Source: Ruegeria arenilitoris (GTDB lineage Bacteria; Pseudomonadota; Alphaproteobacteria; Rhodobacterales; Rhodobacteraceae). From it: DNA of 64,000 bases. The notes under the pieces were generated by a model. That model did not search any database and was not told where the DNA came from. It worked only from the letters and a program-made list of their open reading frames with translations. Positions 1 through 9,414 of this stretch are shown here, one piece after another. The stretch's first letter is position 1, and every line of letters begins with the position of its first letter. The translations under genes and the position numbers were made by a program. The stretch is from positions 186,001 through 250,000 of the forward strand of contig NZ_WPZQ01000002.1 of the NCBI RefSeq assembly GCF_013030265.1, read 5' to 3'.

Positions 1-969
1 GCGCAGGTGATCGAAATTCCCGAAGCGCCCGCTGGCGGGCCTGATCTGGCAGTGCTGGAACAAACACTGGCTGACAATGCAGGGTCTGATCTGATCATTG
101 GTTCTTTCTCGGCCGCGTCGAACGTAACGGGCATCATCACCGATCCCGATCCGGTCACGCGTCTTCTGAAGGCGCATGGGGCGCTGGCCGTTTGGGATTA
201 TGCAGGCGGCGGCCCTTACCTGCCAATGAATATGGGTCCCGAAGATGCTCGCAAGGATGCCATTGTTGTCTCACCCCACAAGTTTCCCGGCGGTCCGGGC
301 GCATCAGGTGTATTGGTAGTCAATCAGCGCGCCGTTCAGCGCACGTGTCCCAGTTGGCCGGGTGGCGGTACCGTAAGTTTCGTGTCCCCGTGGCGGCATG
401 ACTACAGCGAGGATTTGGCGACGCGGGAAGAGGCCGGTACGCCCAATGTCATCGGCGATATCCGGGCTGCGCTTGCCTTTATCGTCAAGGATGTTGTCGG
501 AACTGATGAGATCGGAAGACGAGAGGTTCTGTATAACAAAATGGCTCTGGATGGTTGGCGTGACAACCCGAACCTGACTCTGCTGGGGGCGGATAATCCG
601 CATCGTCTGCCGATCTTTTCATTCCTTGTTCGGGATAACTCGGGGCAGCCGGTTCATCAGCAGCTGTTTACCCGCATGCTCAGTGACATCTACGGCATTC
701 AAGCCCGTGGCGGATGTGCCTGCGCCGGTCCCTATGCCCATCGCCTGCTGGATATTGATCGCGAGACTTCCGAGCAGTTGCATGCGGCGTTGTCAGCAGG
801 TGAAGAGATGAAGAAACCCGGCTGGGTGCGTCTGAATTTCTCATATCTGATGAGCGAAGAGACGGTTCAGTTCATCATCGACAGCGTCAATGACCTGTCG
901 CACCGGACCGAGGAATTCGCGCCCTATTACAACGCCGACCCGGCGACAGCGCGCTTCAAAGCCGCCTGA
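1..969 (+). CDS. Class V aminotransferase / cysteine desulfurase-like protein (5' truncated)
   Basis: The reading frame is open at base 1, so the N-terminus lies outside the window. PLP-dependent class V (NifS/SufS-like) fold: the Schiff-base lysine is in SPHKFPGGPG, and a cysteine-containing RGGCACAGPY segment sits towards the C-terminus as in SufS-like enzymes. Whether the substrate is cysteine, selenocysteine or something else cannot be read from the sequence. No suf or isc genes lie downstream. It is followed by hisC 63 bp later on the same strand. An in-frame GTG at base 7 is not a credible start because the fold would lose its N-terminal part. Confidence 0.85.
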   Translation, partial: AQVIEIPEAPAGGPDLAVLEQTLADNAGSDLIIGSFSAASNVTGIITDPDPVTRLLKAHGALAVWDYAGGGPYLPMNMGPEDARKDAIVVSPHKFPGGPGASGVLVVNQRAVQRTCPSWPGGGTVSFVSPWRHDYSEDLATREEAGTPNVIGDIRAALAFIVKDVVGTDEIGRREVLYNKMALDGWRDNPNLTLLGADNPHRLPIFSFLVRDNSGQPVHQQLFTRMLSDIYGIQARGGCACAGPYAHRLLDIDRETSEQLHAALSAGEEMKKPGWVRLNFSYLMSEETVQFIIDSVNDLSHRTEEFAPYYNADPATARFKAA

Positions 970-1005
970 GGGAATTGCCGCTTTTCTCAAGGCGTTGAGA
1001 AATGT

Positions 1006-1034
1006 ATGAGGGGCGCAATCAAGGAGCCCCTCAT
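1006..1034 (+). promoter_or_regulatory. Hairpin over the hisC ribosome-binding site
   Basis: A perfect 9-bp inverted repeat, ATGAGGGGC (1006-1014) and GCCCCTCAT (1026-1034), encloses an 11-nt loop holding most of the AAGGAG Shine-Dalgarno sequence. The right arm covers the first two bases of the hisC start codon. If it folds in the mRNA it would limit translation initiation. The regulatory role is inference. Confidence 0.45.
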
Positions 1035-2118
1035 GAACCAGATCATTCCGCAACCCGGCATCATGGACATCGCTCTGTATCAGGGCGGTAAGTCCCATGT
1101 CGAAGGCGTGGCGAATGTCATCAAGCTCAGCTCGAACGAAAACCCGTTCGGACCCAGCCCCAAAGCGATCGAGGCCGTGCGTGACAGCGCGACCACCCTG
1201 CATCGCTATCCAAGCACAGATCACTATTCGTTGCGCGCAGCCATTGGTGAGCGTCACGGGCTGGATGCTGGCCGGATCATCTGTGGTGTAGGCAGCGACG
1301 AGGTTCTGCAATTCGTGGCGCAGGCCTATGCCGGTCCGGGTGATGAGGTGATCTATACTGAGCACGGATTTTCCATGTACCCGATCATCGCGCGTATGGC
1401 GGGGGCGACTCCTGTCATGGTGGATGAGAAGGATCGCAAGGTTGATGTCGACGCAATCCTTGCGGCTGTGACCGGGCAAACGAAGATCGTCTTTGTCACC
1501 AATCCGGGCAATCCCACCTCAACCATGATTTCGGATGCCGAGCTTACACGTTTGGCGGAAAAACTTCCTGTCGATTGCCTAATGGTAATCGACGGGGCTT
1601 ATGCCGAATTCGTAGATGGTTTTGATGGTGGGGCATCACTGGTGGATCGTTTTGAGAACGTCATCATGACCCGAACCTTCTCCAAGATTTACGGGCTGGG
1701 CGGGATGCGTGTCGGCTGGGGTTATGCGCACCAGTCGATTATCGATGTGCTGAACCGCGTGCGCCAACCCTTCAACCTGTCTTTGACTGCGTTGGCTGCG
1801 GCTGAAGCAGCGATACGCGACGAGGAGTATGTCGAATTCTGCCGGTCCGAAAACGCGCGTCTGCGCACGTGGCTGTCCGAAAAACTGGCAGAGATCGGCG
1901 TGCCATCTGACGTATCGAATACAAATTTCATCCTTGCCCGCTTTTCGGATCTGGCCGAGGCCGAGGCCTGCGATGCCTATCTGCAATCTCAGGGTTTGAT
2001 TGTACGCAAGGTTGCGGGCTACAACCTGCCGAACGCCCTGCGGATTACCGTAGGCGACGAAGAAGCCTGCCGCCGCGTGCTTGCGGCCATTACCGCGTTC
2101 AAAGGGGGCGCCGCATGA
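1033..2118 (+). CDS. hisC: Histidinol-phosphate aminotransferase
   Basis: 361-aa class I/II aminotransferase. It has [11 protein letters not shown] near the N-terminus, VTNPGNPTS in the middle and the PLP lysine in [18 protein letters not shown], all typical of HisC. It transfers an amino group from glutamate to imidazole acetol phosphate in histidine synthesis; HisC-type enzymes of this group can also act on aromatic keto acids, and the overlapping tyrC gene hints at a tyrosine or phenylalanine role. An upstream ATG at 1006 is in frame, but AAGGAG at 1021-1026 points to 1033. The stop overlaps tyrC by 4 nt, implying translational coupling. Confidence 0.92.
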   Translation: MNQIIPQPGIMDIALYQGGKSHVEGVANVIKLSSNENPFGPSPKAIEAVRDSATTLHRYPSTDHYSLRAAIGERHGLDAGRIICGVGSDEVLQFVAQAYAGPGDEVIYTEHGFSMYPIIARMAGATPVMVDEKDRKVDVDAILAAVTGQTKIVFVTNPGNPTSTMISDAELTRLAEKLPVDCLMVIDGAYAEFVDGFDGGASLVDRFENVIMTRTFSKIYGLGGMRVGWGYAHQSIIDVLNRVRQPFNLSLTALAAAEAAIRDEEYVEFCRSENARLRTWLSEKLAEIGVPSDVSNTNFILARFSDLAEAEACDAYLQSQGLIVRKVAGYNLPNALRITVGDEEACRRVLAAITAFKGGAA

Positions 2119-3035
2119 GCCAGATTTATGACCGGGTGGCGCTGATCGGCTTGGGTCTGATTGCCTCGTCGATGTTTTGGGCCATCAAACGCGCAGGTCT
2201 TGCAGGAGAGGTGACGGGATATGCCCGTTCCGAAGACACCCGTGAAACCGCGCGGCGCATCGGACTGTGTGATCGCGTCTGTGACACTGCGCAAGAGGCG
2301 GTCGAAGGCGCTGATCTCGTGGTGCTTTGTGTGCCTGTTGGTGCGATGGGACCGGTGGCGCAGGATATCGCCCCGGTGCTGAAATCGGGCGCAACTGTCA
2401 CGGACGTCGGATCAGTCAAGCGTCATGTGATCGAAGCTGTCGGGCCGTATATCCCCGACGGCGTGCATTTTGTTCCCGCTCACCCTCTGGCTGGAACCGA
2501 GCATTCTGGTCCGGAATCCGGATTTGCCGAGCTCTTTGACAATCGCTGGTGCCTGTTGGTTCCGGTTAAGGGTTCTGATCCCGACGCCGTCGCACAACTG
2601 CGAGCGCTTTGGGAAGGCATGGGCGCCAATGTCGATGAGATGGACGCTGACCACCACGATTTGGTTTTGGCGGTGACGTCGCATGCACCGCACCTGATCG
2701 CTTATACGATGGTGGGTGTTGCAGATGATTTGCGGCGGGTGACAGATACTGAGGTGATCAAATATTCGGCCGCCGGTTTCCGTGATTTTACGCGGATCGC
2801 GGCCTCGGACCCGACAATGTGGCGGGATGTGTTCCTGACGAACAAGGACGCAACGCTTGAGATTCTGGGCCGTTTCACTGAAGAGCTCTTTGCCCTGCAG
2901 CGCGCCATCCGTACCGGTGATGGAGAGCAGCTGTTCGATTACTTCACCCGTACCCGGGCCATCCGGCGCGGCATCATTGATGCAGGTCAGGATACGGATG
3001 CCCCGGATTTTGGACGAGGAAAGGCCACGACATGA
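2115..3035 (+). CDS. tyrC: Prephenate/arogenate dehydrogenase (TyrA/TyrC family)
   Basis: 306 aa. The Rossmann nucleotide-binding motif is at residues 9-18 ([10 protein letters not shown]; the usual Gly-Ser is Ala-Ser here), and the family signature [13 protein letters not shown] with its catalytic histidine is intact. The enzyme oxidatively decarboxylates prephenate or arogenate in tyrosine synthesis. The start ATG overlaps the hisC stop (ATGA) and its own stop overlaps the next gene the same way, so the three genes are one transcript. No ACT regulatory domain is seen at the C-terminus, which ends in a polar tail. Confidence 0.9.
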   Translation: MSQIYDRVALIGLGLIASSMFWAIKRAGLAGEVTGYARSEDTRETARRIGLCDRVCDTAQEAVEGADLVVLCVPVGAMGPVAQDIAPVLKSGATVTDVGSVKRHVIEAVGPYIPDGVHFVPAHPLAGTEHSGPESGFAELFDNRWCLLVPVKGSDPDAVAQLRALWEGMGANVDEMDADHHDLVLAVTSHAPHLIAYTMVGVADDLRRVTDTEVIKYSAAGFRDFTRIAASDPTMWRDVFLTNKDATLEILGRFTEELFALQRAIRTGDGEQLFDYFTRTRAIRRGIIDAGQDTDAPDFGRGKATT

Positions 3036-3892
3036 GGCTTGTTCGAGGCGGTTTTCTGATCTGTTTTGCAGTGCTGTCGCCAGTCACGGCCGGTTCGAAA
3101 CCCCTCGAAACCTCTTTGGTTCCTGTTGCGCGACCAATTGCTGAAACCGGCAATGTAACTGCGATGCCAGCGCTACTTCTGGCTAGTGCAGCGCCGATTG
3201 CAGCGATTCCAAAGATACAGCCAAAGCTGAGGCCTGAGTCTCCTCAGGTGATGGCCGCTGCGGCACGACCTGCGGATCTGCCTCTGCTCAGCCCTGATGT
3301 GTCTCTGAAACCATATCTGCGCCCTGAAGCGCTGGAGCAGGAGATACTTTTCAAGAAAAGAAAGCTCCGCAAAAACTCGGTATGTGGTGATATCGCAATT
3401 CAGGGCAAACCTGTCGGTAAAGTGCCGGGTAAGATCAAGGCCTGCGGCATCAAGGATGCCGTGCAGATAACATCGGTATCCGGAGTGAGGTTAAGCCGCC
3501 CGTCGACCATGGATTGCGGGACCGCCATCGCGTTAAACAACTGGGTCGACAAGTCAGTCAAGCCCACCTTCAAACGCCGTGGCCCGATTGTTGAGCTGCA
3601 GGTTGCGGCCCATTATGCCTGCCGCACCCGGAACAATCGCAAGGGCGCGCGAGTTTCTGAACACGGCAAGGGTCGGGCCATTGATATCTCGGGCTTTAAA
3701 ATGGCGGATGGCGAGGTTGTGACAGTCCTCAATGGCTGGCGCAAGAATCCCTCGCAGAAGCAATTGATCAAAGTTTGGCGTGGCGCATGTGGGCCGTTTG
3801 GTACTGTGCTGGGGCCGAACTCGGACCGCTACCACCGGGACCATTTCCATCTGGATACAGCCCGTTATCGCAGCGGCCCGTACTGCCGCTAG
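3032..3892 (+). CDS. Secreted extensin-like C-terminal domain protein
   Basis: 286 aa with an N-terminal signal peptide, a proline/alanine-rich linker to about residue 110, and the extensin-like C-terminal domain. Six cysteines suggest disulfides in the periplasm. SEHGKGRAIDI and, near the end, HRDHFHLD match the zinc-binding pattern of LAS/M15-type peptidoglycan peptidases (H-x6-D and H-x-H), so a cell-wall hydrolase role is plausible but inferred. Coupled to tyrC through an ATGA overlap, although the two functions have no obvious link. Meets the DUF2125 gene tail to tail, overlapping by 2-3 bp. Confidence 0.82.
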   Translation: MRLVRGGFLICFAVLSPVTAGSKPLETSLVPVARPIAETGNVTAMPALLLASAAPIAAIPKIQPKLRPESPQVMAAAARPADLPLLSPDVSLKPYLRPEALEQEILFKKRKLRKNSVCGDIAIQGKPVGKVPGKIKACGIKDAVQITSVSGVRLSRPSTMDCGTAIALNNWVDKSVKPTFKRRGPIVELQVAAHYACRTRNNRKGARVSEHGKGRAIDISGFKMADGEVVTVLNGWRKNPSQKQLIKVWRGACGPFGTVLGPNSDRYHRDHFHLDTARYRSGPYCR

Positions 3893-4890
3893 CGCAGTAT
3901 CAACCGCGGTGCAGGACCCAATGGCAACGGGCCCAACGCCACGAACCCGTCGCGGAAATTCAGCTGCAGATCCAGTGAGTTGGGATTGCCGCCCAGGCCT
4001 GCCAGCAACTTCAGCGCGCGGGTGACCGGATCAACTGCTTGATCGGGCAGGGCGCCTGCGGCATTGGCCATTGCGATCATGTCACGCCAGTTCTCAGCTT
4101 TGACGGCGATCTCACCGGTCGGAATTCCCTGTTCGTCAACGTTCAACTCTCCGGTGGCGAACAGGCGCAGTTCACCCCATTTGACCTCAGCAAGCCCGAG
4201 ATCGATGGCGACAGGCTGCGGGCGGCGTTGTTCCAGCGCACTCCGATCCCACGGCTTGTCAAACGTAACCGTCATGTCCAATTCCAGCGTCTCGAAGGAT
4301 TGTGGAAGCGAAGCAGCGGTCCGCATAAGGCCGCGAAGGTCTTCACCCGGGGTGAACCCATCAATGGTTGCCGTGACGGCATAAATCTCGGGCGTTTCAC
4401 TTTGCGCCATGATCAGGCCAAGTGTGTCACCCGCTGCTGAAGTCTCATCTTCCCTCGAAATGGTCCATGGTCCTGCGGTAAGGGCCATCTTTTCCAACTC
4501 CAGCGCGACCCCCGGTTGCAATTGCAGCTCTGCTTGTAGCTCGCTGGCCTGAATGGTCGCCGTTTCATCGAAATAAGACAGGCGCTGCGGCGTATCGGCA
4601 AAACGCAACACCTGACGCCCGGGCCAGATTGCAGGGCTTTGGAACTCGATCCAATCCGCGCTCCATGCTGTGCCGTTGACGGGATCGGCCAGTGCCGGAT
4701 TATCCAGCCGTGTCATGTGGTGGGTCGGATATCCTGCCGTACCCACATCCGAGAAATCGGCCTGCCAGCCCAGTTGCTGCTGCTTGTCGAACCAACTGGT
4801 GACCGCGCTGCGCAGCCCGTAGCCGGCGACGAACCAATAGGCGCTCCAGATAATCGTTAAAAAGATAAGAACTCGTATGAGACCGCGCAT
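3889..4890 (-). CDS. DUF2125 family membrane-anchored protein
   Basis: 333 aa. The first 25 residues form one hydrophobic helix (RVLIFLTIIWSAYWFVAGYG) that looks like an uncleaved anchor; the rest is a beta-rich domain expected in the periplasm, with regularly alternating strands typical of DUF2125. The chosen ATG at 4890 puts the helix at the very N-terminus. The longer frame up to 5043 would run antisense into the next gene and is not credible. Divergent from the cyclotransferase gene, with 69 bp between the starts. Function unknown. Confidence 0.8.
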   Translation of the reverse strand: MRGLIRVLIFLTIIWSAYWFVAGYGLRSAVTSWFDKQQQLGWQADFSDVGTAGYPTHHMTRLDNPALADPVNGTAWSADWIEFQSPAIWPGRQVLRFADTPQRLSYFDETATIQASELQAELQLQPGVALELEKMALTAGPWTISREDETSAAGDTLGLIMAQSETPEIYAVTATIDGFTPGEDLRGLMRTAASLPQSFETLELDMTVTFDKPWDRSALEQRRPQPVAIDLGLAEVKWGELRLFATGELNVDEQGIPTGEIAVKAENWRDMIAMANAAGALPDQAVDPVTRALKLLAGLGGNPNSLDLQLNFRDGFVALGPLPLGPAPRLILR

Positions 4891-4959
4891 GAGAATAATG
4901 GCCCTTTTTCCTGCCTCGGAATTGATGTTTATAGGCGCAAACGGGCAAGGACCAGTGCA

Positions 4960-5490
4960 ATGACAATGTGGGTATTCGGATATGGATCGCTGCTGTGGAA
5001 TCCCGGATTTCCCGTGGCGCGCAGCGAACGCGCTACTTTGCATGGATATGCCCGCTCATTCTGCATGAGTTCGATCCACCATCGCGGAACCGAAGACAAG
5101 CCAGGCCTTGTGTTGGCGCTGGATGAACAACGTGATGCGAATTGTACCGGTCTGGCCCTGGCCGTCGAAGCCGGGCATGAAGAGCGTACGCTGGACGAGC
5201 TGCGCGAACGTGAGTTGATTTCTTCGGCCTATGTCGAGCGTATTCTGGACGTTGATCTGGACAATGGACAGGTCGTAAACGCCGTGACTTACGTGATTGA
5301 TCCGCATCACGTTCAGTATTGCGGCGGTATGCCTTTGGAAGAGCAGGCAAATATCATCGCCCATGCGGTGGGCGGACGCGGTCCGAACACCGAATATCTG
5401 TACAATACGGCTGAACATCTGGCCGAAATCGGACTACGCGATCCGGATCTTGAGTGGTTGTCGCAACGGGTCCGCAGTCTTACTGCATAA
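4960..5490 (+). CDS. ChaC-like gamma-glutamylcyclotransferase
   Basis: 176 aa. Starts with the family hallmark VFGYGSLLWNP, the loop that binds the gamma-glutamyl group, and carries the ChaC-type histidine/arginine region MSSIHHRGTEDKPG. Family members release 5-oxoproline from glutathione, so a role in glutathione turnover is likely. ATG 4960 and ATG 4966 are both possible starts (MTMW or MWVF). Divergent from the DUF2125 gene; a separate gene pair starts 68 bp downstream. Confidence 0.85.
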   Translation: MTMWVFGYGSLLWNPGFPVARSERATLHGYARSFCMSSIHHRGTEDKPGLVLALDEQRDANCTGLALAVEAGHEERTLDELRERELISSAYVERILDVDLDNGQVVNAVTYVIDPHHVQYCGGMPLEEQANIIAHAVGGRGPNTEYLYNTAEHLAEIGLRDPDLEWLSQRVRSLTA

Positions 5491-5558
5491 ACCCTTGGCC
5501 TAGCGACTGTTAATTCGGTAGGTTTGCCTCAGAGCAGGCAATACCAGGAATGACGCGC

Positions 5559-6737
5559 ATGGCGCAGGCACAGCAGGGCGCGAGACCGCAATTCTCGCAT
5601 CCCATTCGTCAGATCGTGATGATGTTGATCGCAATTGGCTTGTCGGGCCTTGGGGTCTTTATGGCGCTGCCTTATGTGCTGCCCGTCTTTTATGCGAATC
5701 CCTACCTGAACGGTTTCATCCTGCTGGTCTTCGTCATCGGCGTATTCGCCTGTTTCTATCAGGTAACCCAACTGATCGGATCAGTTCGCTGGATCGAAGC
5801 CTTTGTCGGCGGTGTCGAAAGAGATGACACCAGCCCGCCGCAGCTGCTGGCACCGCTTGCATCGTTGCTCCGCTCGCGCGGGGCGCGTTCGCAAATCAGC
5901 TCGACCTCTACTCGATCGATTCTGGATTCAGTCGCTGAACGGATCGAGGAAGAGCGTGAGATCACGCGATACATCACGAACGTTCTGATCTACCTTGGCC
6001 TTTTGGGCACCTTCTTTGGACTGGCCACAACGGTTCCTGCCATCGTTGACACGATCCGCAGCCTGAACCCGCAGGAAGGTGAGGAAGGGCTGGCGGTATT
6101 CAACCGTCTGATGACAGGGCTTGAAGCCCAGTTGCAAGGCATGGGCGTGGCCTTTGGATCGTCACTGCTGGGCCTCGCCGGATCGCTGATTGTTGGTTTG
6201 CTCGAGTTGTTTGCAGGACATGGACAGAACCGCTTCTATCGCGAGCTTGAGGAATGGCTGTCGACGATCACCCGCGTCGGATTTTCTTCGGGCGATGAAG
6301 GTGGTGCTGAACTGGCGGTTTTGACTCCGGTTCTGGATGCGATGTCCGCGCAAATGGATGCGCTGCAGGATCTGTTCTCAGCGCAGGAGGAGGAAAGAGC
6401 GGAGGTTTCTGCTAAGCTGGGACAATTGGTGAACGTGATTGGCGATATGAACCAACGTCAGTCCGAAGGCGAAGGCGTGACAGCGGCGCTCGAAAGGGTA
6501 GCTCTGAGTCAGGACGCCCTTCTGGATCACATGCGCGAACATGGTGCAGGCGAGGGGATCGATGCTGAAAGCCGGATGCGTCTGCGTTCGATGGACGTTC
6601 AGTTGCTACGTATTCTCGAAGAGATTTCTGCAGGGCGACAGGACAGCATGAACGAATTGCGCAAGGATTTCGAACTGCTGGTCAAAGCGCTGACCCTGCC
6701 ACGCGGTGCCGTTCGCACGACGTCCGAGGGAGAGTAA
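5559..6737 (+). CDS. MotA/TolQ/ExbB-like proton channel protein
   Basis: About 392 aa. Four membrane helices are visible (approx. residues 18-42, 50-72, 140-163 and 195-219). The last two are the conserved MotA/TolQ/ExbB pair, followed by a cytoplasmic coiled tail (SAQEEERAEVSAKL and onward). Such proteins form the proton-conducting stator ring around a MotB/TolR-like partner, and here the partner is the next gene, 3 bp downstream. ATG 5559 is preferred because AGGA lies 9 nt upstream; ATG 5550 is an in-frame alternative placed right against that AGGA. No flagellar or tonB/tol genes are adjacent, so what the motor drives is unknown. Confidence 0.82.
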   Translation: MAQAQQGARPQFSHPIRQIVMMLIAIGLSGLGVFMALPYVLPVFYANPYLNGFILLVFVIGVFACFYQVTQLIGSVRWIEAFVGGVERDDTSPPQLLAPLASLLRSRGARSQISSTSTRSILDSVAERIEEEREITRYITNVLIYLGLLGTFFGLATTVPAIVDTIRSLNPQEGEEGLAVFNRLMTGLEAQLQGMGVAFGSSLLGLAGSLIVGLLELFAGHGQNRFYRELEEWLSTITRVGFSSGDEGGAELAVLTPVLDAMSAQMDALQDLFSAQEEERAEVSAKLGQLVNVIGDMNQRQSEGEGVTAALERVALSQDALLDHMREHGAGEGIDAESRMRLRSMDVQLLRILEEISAGRQDSMNELRKDFELLVKALTLPRGAVRTTSEGE

Positions 6738-6740
6738 CGG

Positions 6741-8483
6741 ATGGCACTGTCCCGGCGTACCGGTCAACGTTTTCAGGGCTCTGTCTGGCCCGGATTCGTG
6801 GATGCGATGACGGGTCTTCTGATGGTGCTGACCTTTGTGCTGACCATCTTCATGGTGGTTCAGTTCGTGCTGCGCGAAACGATTTCCGGACAAGAGGATG
6901 AACTGACCGCCTTGTCTGACGAGGTTTCGGCCCTTGCAGCGGCCCTCGGTCTGGAAGAACGCGAAAACAGCCGGCTGCAAGCCCGGCTCGGGGCGTTGAA
7001 CACGACGCTTTCTCAGGCTGAAAGCGATCTGACGCAGGCGCAGGCTCTGATCTCGTCACTTACAGCAGAGCGAGACAGGCAGGCTGTCGCGTTGGATGAG
7101 GCGCAGCTTCGCATTACGGATTTTGAGGCGCAGGTCGCCGCGTTGTTGGCGGATCAGGAACGTGCACTTGGCGATATCGCAGCCCTCGAAACACAACGCG
7201 AGCAGCTTCTGAGCGAACAAGAGGCTCTGAATCTTGCCTTGGCTCAAAGCCGGGATGAGATTGATGCTCAGGCCGAAGCCGCACGCCTTGCTGCCGCTCG
7301 GCGCGAGGCACTGGAGGCTCTGGTTGCTGATCTTGAACAAAGCGGTGAAGACCGTGCAGCCCAGATTACGGCACTTGAACAACAGCTCAGCGATGAAGAG
7401 GCCGCAAGGCTGGCCGAGGCTGCCGCAGCCGATAACCTGCGCAACAGATTGCAGGATGCCGATGCGGAGCTGACTGCGATGACGCTGGCGTTGGAAGCCC
7501 AGCGTAAAGAGGCCGAGGAAACCCTGACCCTGCTGGCTGCTGCACAAGCGGCCCGGGCCGAGCTTGAGCGTCAGTTTGGAGCGCTGGATAACGAAGAGCT
7601 GCAGGCGCAGCTGAGGGCGGCGCTGGAGGCGCAGACGCAAGCACAGCTGGAGGCGCAGTCTCAGAGAACATTGGCCGAAGAACGCGAAGCGCTTCTGGCT
7701 GTTGCACGCGAGGCGATCTCTGCCGAAAAGGCAATCTCGGCAAAGGCGCAACGCGAAACGGCTCTGCTGAACCAGCAGATCGCAGCATTGCGTGGCCAAC
7801 TGGGATCGCTGCAAGCGCTGTTGGATGACTACAAGGATCGCAATGCTGCGGCCGAGGTTCAGATCCAGACGCTTGGACAGGACCTGAATGCTGCGCTGGC
7901 TCGCGCTGCATCCGAGGAACGCCGACGCCGCCTGTTGGAAGAGGCCGAGCGCATTCGCCTGGAGGCAGAAGCCGAAGCATTGGCGGGGCAGAATCTGGAA
8001 CTGACTGCACAGGCCGAAGATCTGCAACGTTACCGGTCCGAGTTCTTTGGCCGACTTCGGGATGTTCTGGGCAATCAGGAAGGCGTCCGCATCGAAGGCG
8101 ACCGGTTCGTGTTCTCATCCGAGGTTCTGTTTGATACGGGCTCGGCTGTCTTGTCCCCGGAAGGGCGCCAGGAGGTTGCGAAGGTCGCCGAGATCCTACG
8201 CAGCGTTGCTGCCGAAATCCCCGAGGGTCTGAACTGGGTGATCCGGGTCGATGGTCATACGGACAACGTTCCTCTGGCCGGTTCCGGCCGCTATCGCGAC
8301 AATTGGGAATTGAGCCAGGGCCGCGCCTTGTCCGTGGTGCGCTATATGGTCGACGCGCTGGGTATCCCGCCAAATCGGCTTGCTGCGAACGGTTTTGGTG
8401 AGTTCCAGCCCGTCAACCCGGCGGACACGCCGGAGGCACGGGCGCAAAACCGGCGGATCGAGCTGAAACTCACCGAAAGATAA
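6741..8483 (+). CDS. OmpA/MotB-like peptidoglycan-binding protein with very long coiled coil
   Basis: 580 aa. Residues 18-45 form one membrane helix containing FVDAMTGLLMVLTF; the Asp at 21 sits where MotB-type proteins carry their proton-binding aspartate. Residues 48 to about 430 are an almost unbroken Ala/Glu/Gln/Leu-rich coiled coil, roughly 380 residues and far longer than in MotB or TolR. Residues 439-580 are an OmpA-type peptidoglycan-binding domain (VLFDTGSAVL, DGHTDNVPL, NRRIEL). With the upstream MotA-like protein it should form a cell-wall-anchored proton-driven complex spanning a long distance. The wide spacing is the odd feature; function is unknown. Confidence 0.85.
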   Translation: MALSRRTGQRFQGSVWPGFVDAMTGLLMVLTFVLTIFMVVQFVLRETISGQEDELTALSDEVSALAAALGLEERENSRLQARLGALNTTLSQAESDLTQAQALISSLTAERDRQAVALDEAQLRITDFEAQVAALLADQERALGDIAALETQREQLLSEQEALNLALAQSRDEIDAQAEAARLAAARREALEALVADLEQSGEDRAAQITALEQQLSDEEAARLAEAAAADNLRNRLQDADAELTAMTLALEAQRKEAEETLTLLAAAQAARAELERQFGALDNEELQAQLRAALEAQTQAQLEAQSQRTLAEEREALLAVAREAISAEKAISAKAQRETALLNQQIAALRGQLGSLQALLDDYKDRNAAAEVQIQTLGQDLNAALARAASEERRRRLLEEAERIRLEAEAEALAGQNLELTAQAEDLQRYRSEFFGRLRDVLGNQEGVRIEGDRFVFSSEVLFDTGSAVLSPEGRQEVAKVAEILRSVAAEIPEGLNWVIRVDGHTDNVPLAGSGRYRDNWELSQGRALSVVRYMVDALGIPPNRLAANGFGEFQPVNPADTPEARAQNRRIELKLTER

Positions 8484-8515
8484 CGTCAGAACTCGCTAAC
8501 CAATGCGTGGGTCGG

Positions 8516-9403
8516 TCAGCGTCGCCCGAAGCGAAAACTCTTGTCTGGTGAACCGGCAAAGCACCGGGGTATGACCGGATATTCCTCGGTCAGAAAGTAG
8601 GCGTAGGTTCCCTCCGGATACTCGGGAGAAGTGGTGAATGCGCCATTGCACTCGTCCAGAGTTCCGAGCCCGGGAACATAGGCAAAATCCTCGTTGAAAG
8701 TGCCATCGTACTTGCCGTCGGGCGCGCGACCTCCCGGTCGGTTGCCGCTTTTCAAACGATAAGAGGACGTCATTTCCGTCACCTTCCCGTTCACAATGCC
8801 TGTCATTGCGTAAATCGGGAACCCGTCTGCGGCAAACCCGATCAGTGGAGAGTGCCTGTCTGGTGAATAGTCCAGCAGTTCAATTAAACCCGTCGGAATG
8901 CCGTGGTAATGGTACTTCCCGTTTGGTTGAACGTGCGCATGGTTCTCATCAAGCCCCAGCGCGATCGCGCCGCCCAATGCGTTGTAGGACCAACCCGATC
9001 TGGGATCACCGTGCCAAAACTCGGCTGCCAGCGGGTCGAACACTACACCGTTCAGTGACACGCCAAAGTTCCAGCCCAGTTCAAGCGGCGTGACTGTCCC
9101 CCTGGGCTTTGGGTTGGCCGGTACCTTCAAGCTTACATTCTGCGCAGAAATACTGTGTGGGTTACCTCGGTTGGGAAAGCGCCCGACAAGGTGGTCGGGA
9201 ATTCCATTTGCCGAGACGCGGAGAGCTTTGCGGGTCTCGGAAATCTCAGAGGTACTGGCGCCCGGATCGACAGTGGCAGCCACTAAATTCAGGGGCCGGG
9301 TTTTCGTTTCGTCGTGATATCGAAATCTGTGCTGAGCGGTGGCAATGGCTGCGATGGCCGACAGGGCGAAAGCAGCACTCCAAATAGCGACGGTCTTGGT
9401 CAT
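8516..9403 (-). CDS. Secreted YHYH domain protein
   Basis: About 295 aa with a signal peptide (VAIWSAAFALSAIAAIATA). The signature GKYHYHGIPTG and the motif PLIGFAADGFPIYAM define the YHYH family, usually exported and of unknown biochemical function. ATG 9403 is preferred with AGGGA upstream; an in-frame TTG lies just before it. Meets the OmpA-type gene tail to tail, 32 bp apart. A 10-bp inverted repeat sits just upstream of the start (9415-9444). Confidence 0.82.
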   Translation of the reverse strand: MTKTVAIWSAAFALSAIAAIATAQHRFRYHDETKTRPLNLVAATVDPGASTSEISETRKALRVSANGIPDHLVGRFPNRGNPHSISAQNVSLKVPANPKPRGTVTPLELGWNFGVSLNGVVFDPLAAEFWHGDPRSGWSYNALGGAIALGLDENHAHVQPNGKYHYHGIPTGLIELLDYSPDRHSPLIGFAADGFPIYAMTGIVNGKVTEMTSSYRLKSGNRPGGRAPDGKYDGTFNEDFAYVPGLGTLDECNGAFTTSPEYPEGTYAYFLTEEYPVIPRCFAGSPDKSFRFGRR

Positions 9404-9414
9404 CAAATTCCCTT

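Noticed and set aside
7056..8373. Two long minus-strand frames opposite the coiled-coil protein
   Set aside because: They reflect the Ala/Glu/Gln-rich codons of the real gene on the plus strand and carry no recognisable domain.
5559..8483. A Zorya defence system
   Set aside because: The MotA-like/OmpA layout is similar to ZorA/ZorB, but no ZorC/ZorD or ZorE-like genes are adjacent and the neighbours are housekeeping genes.
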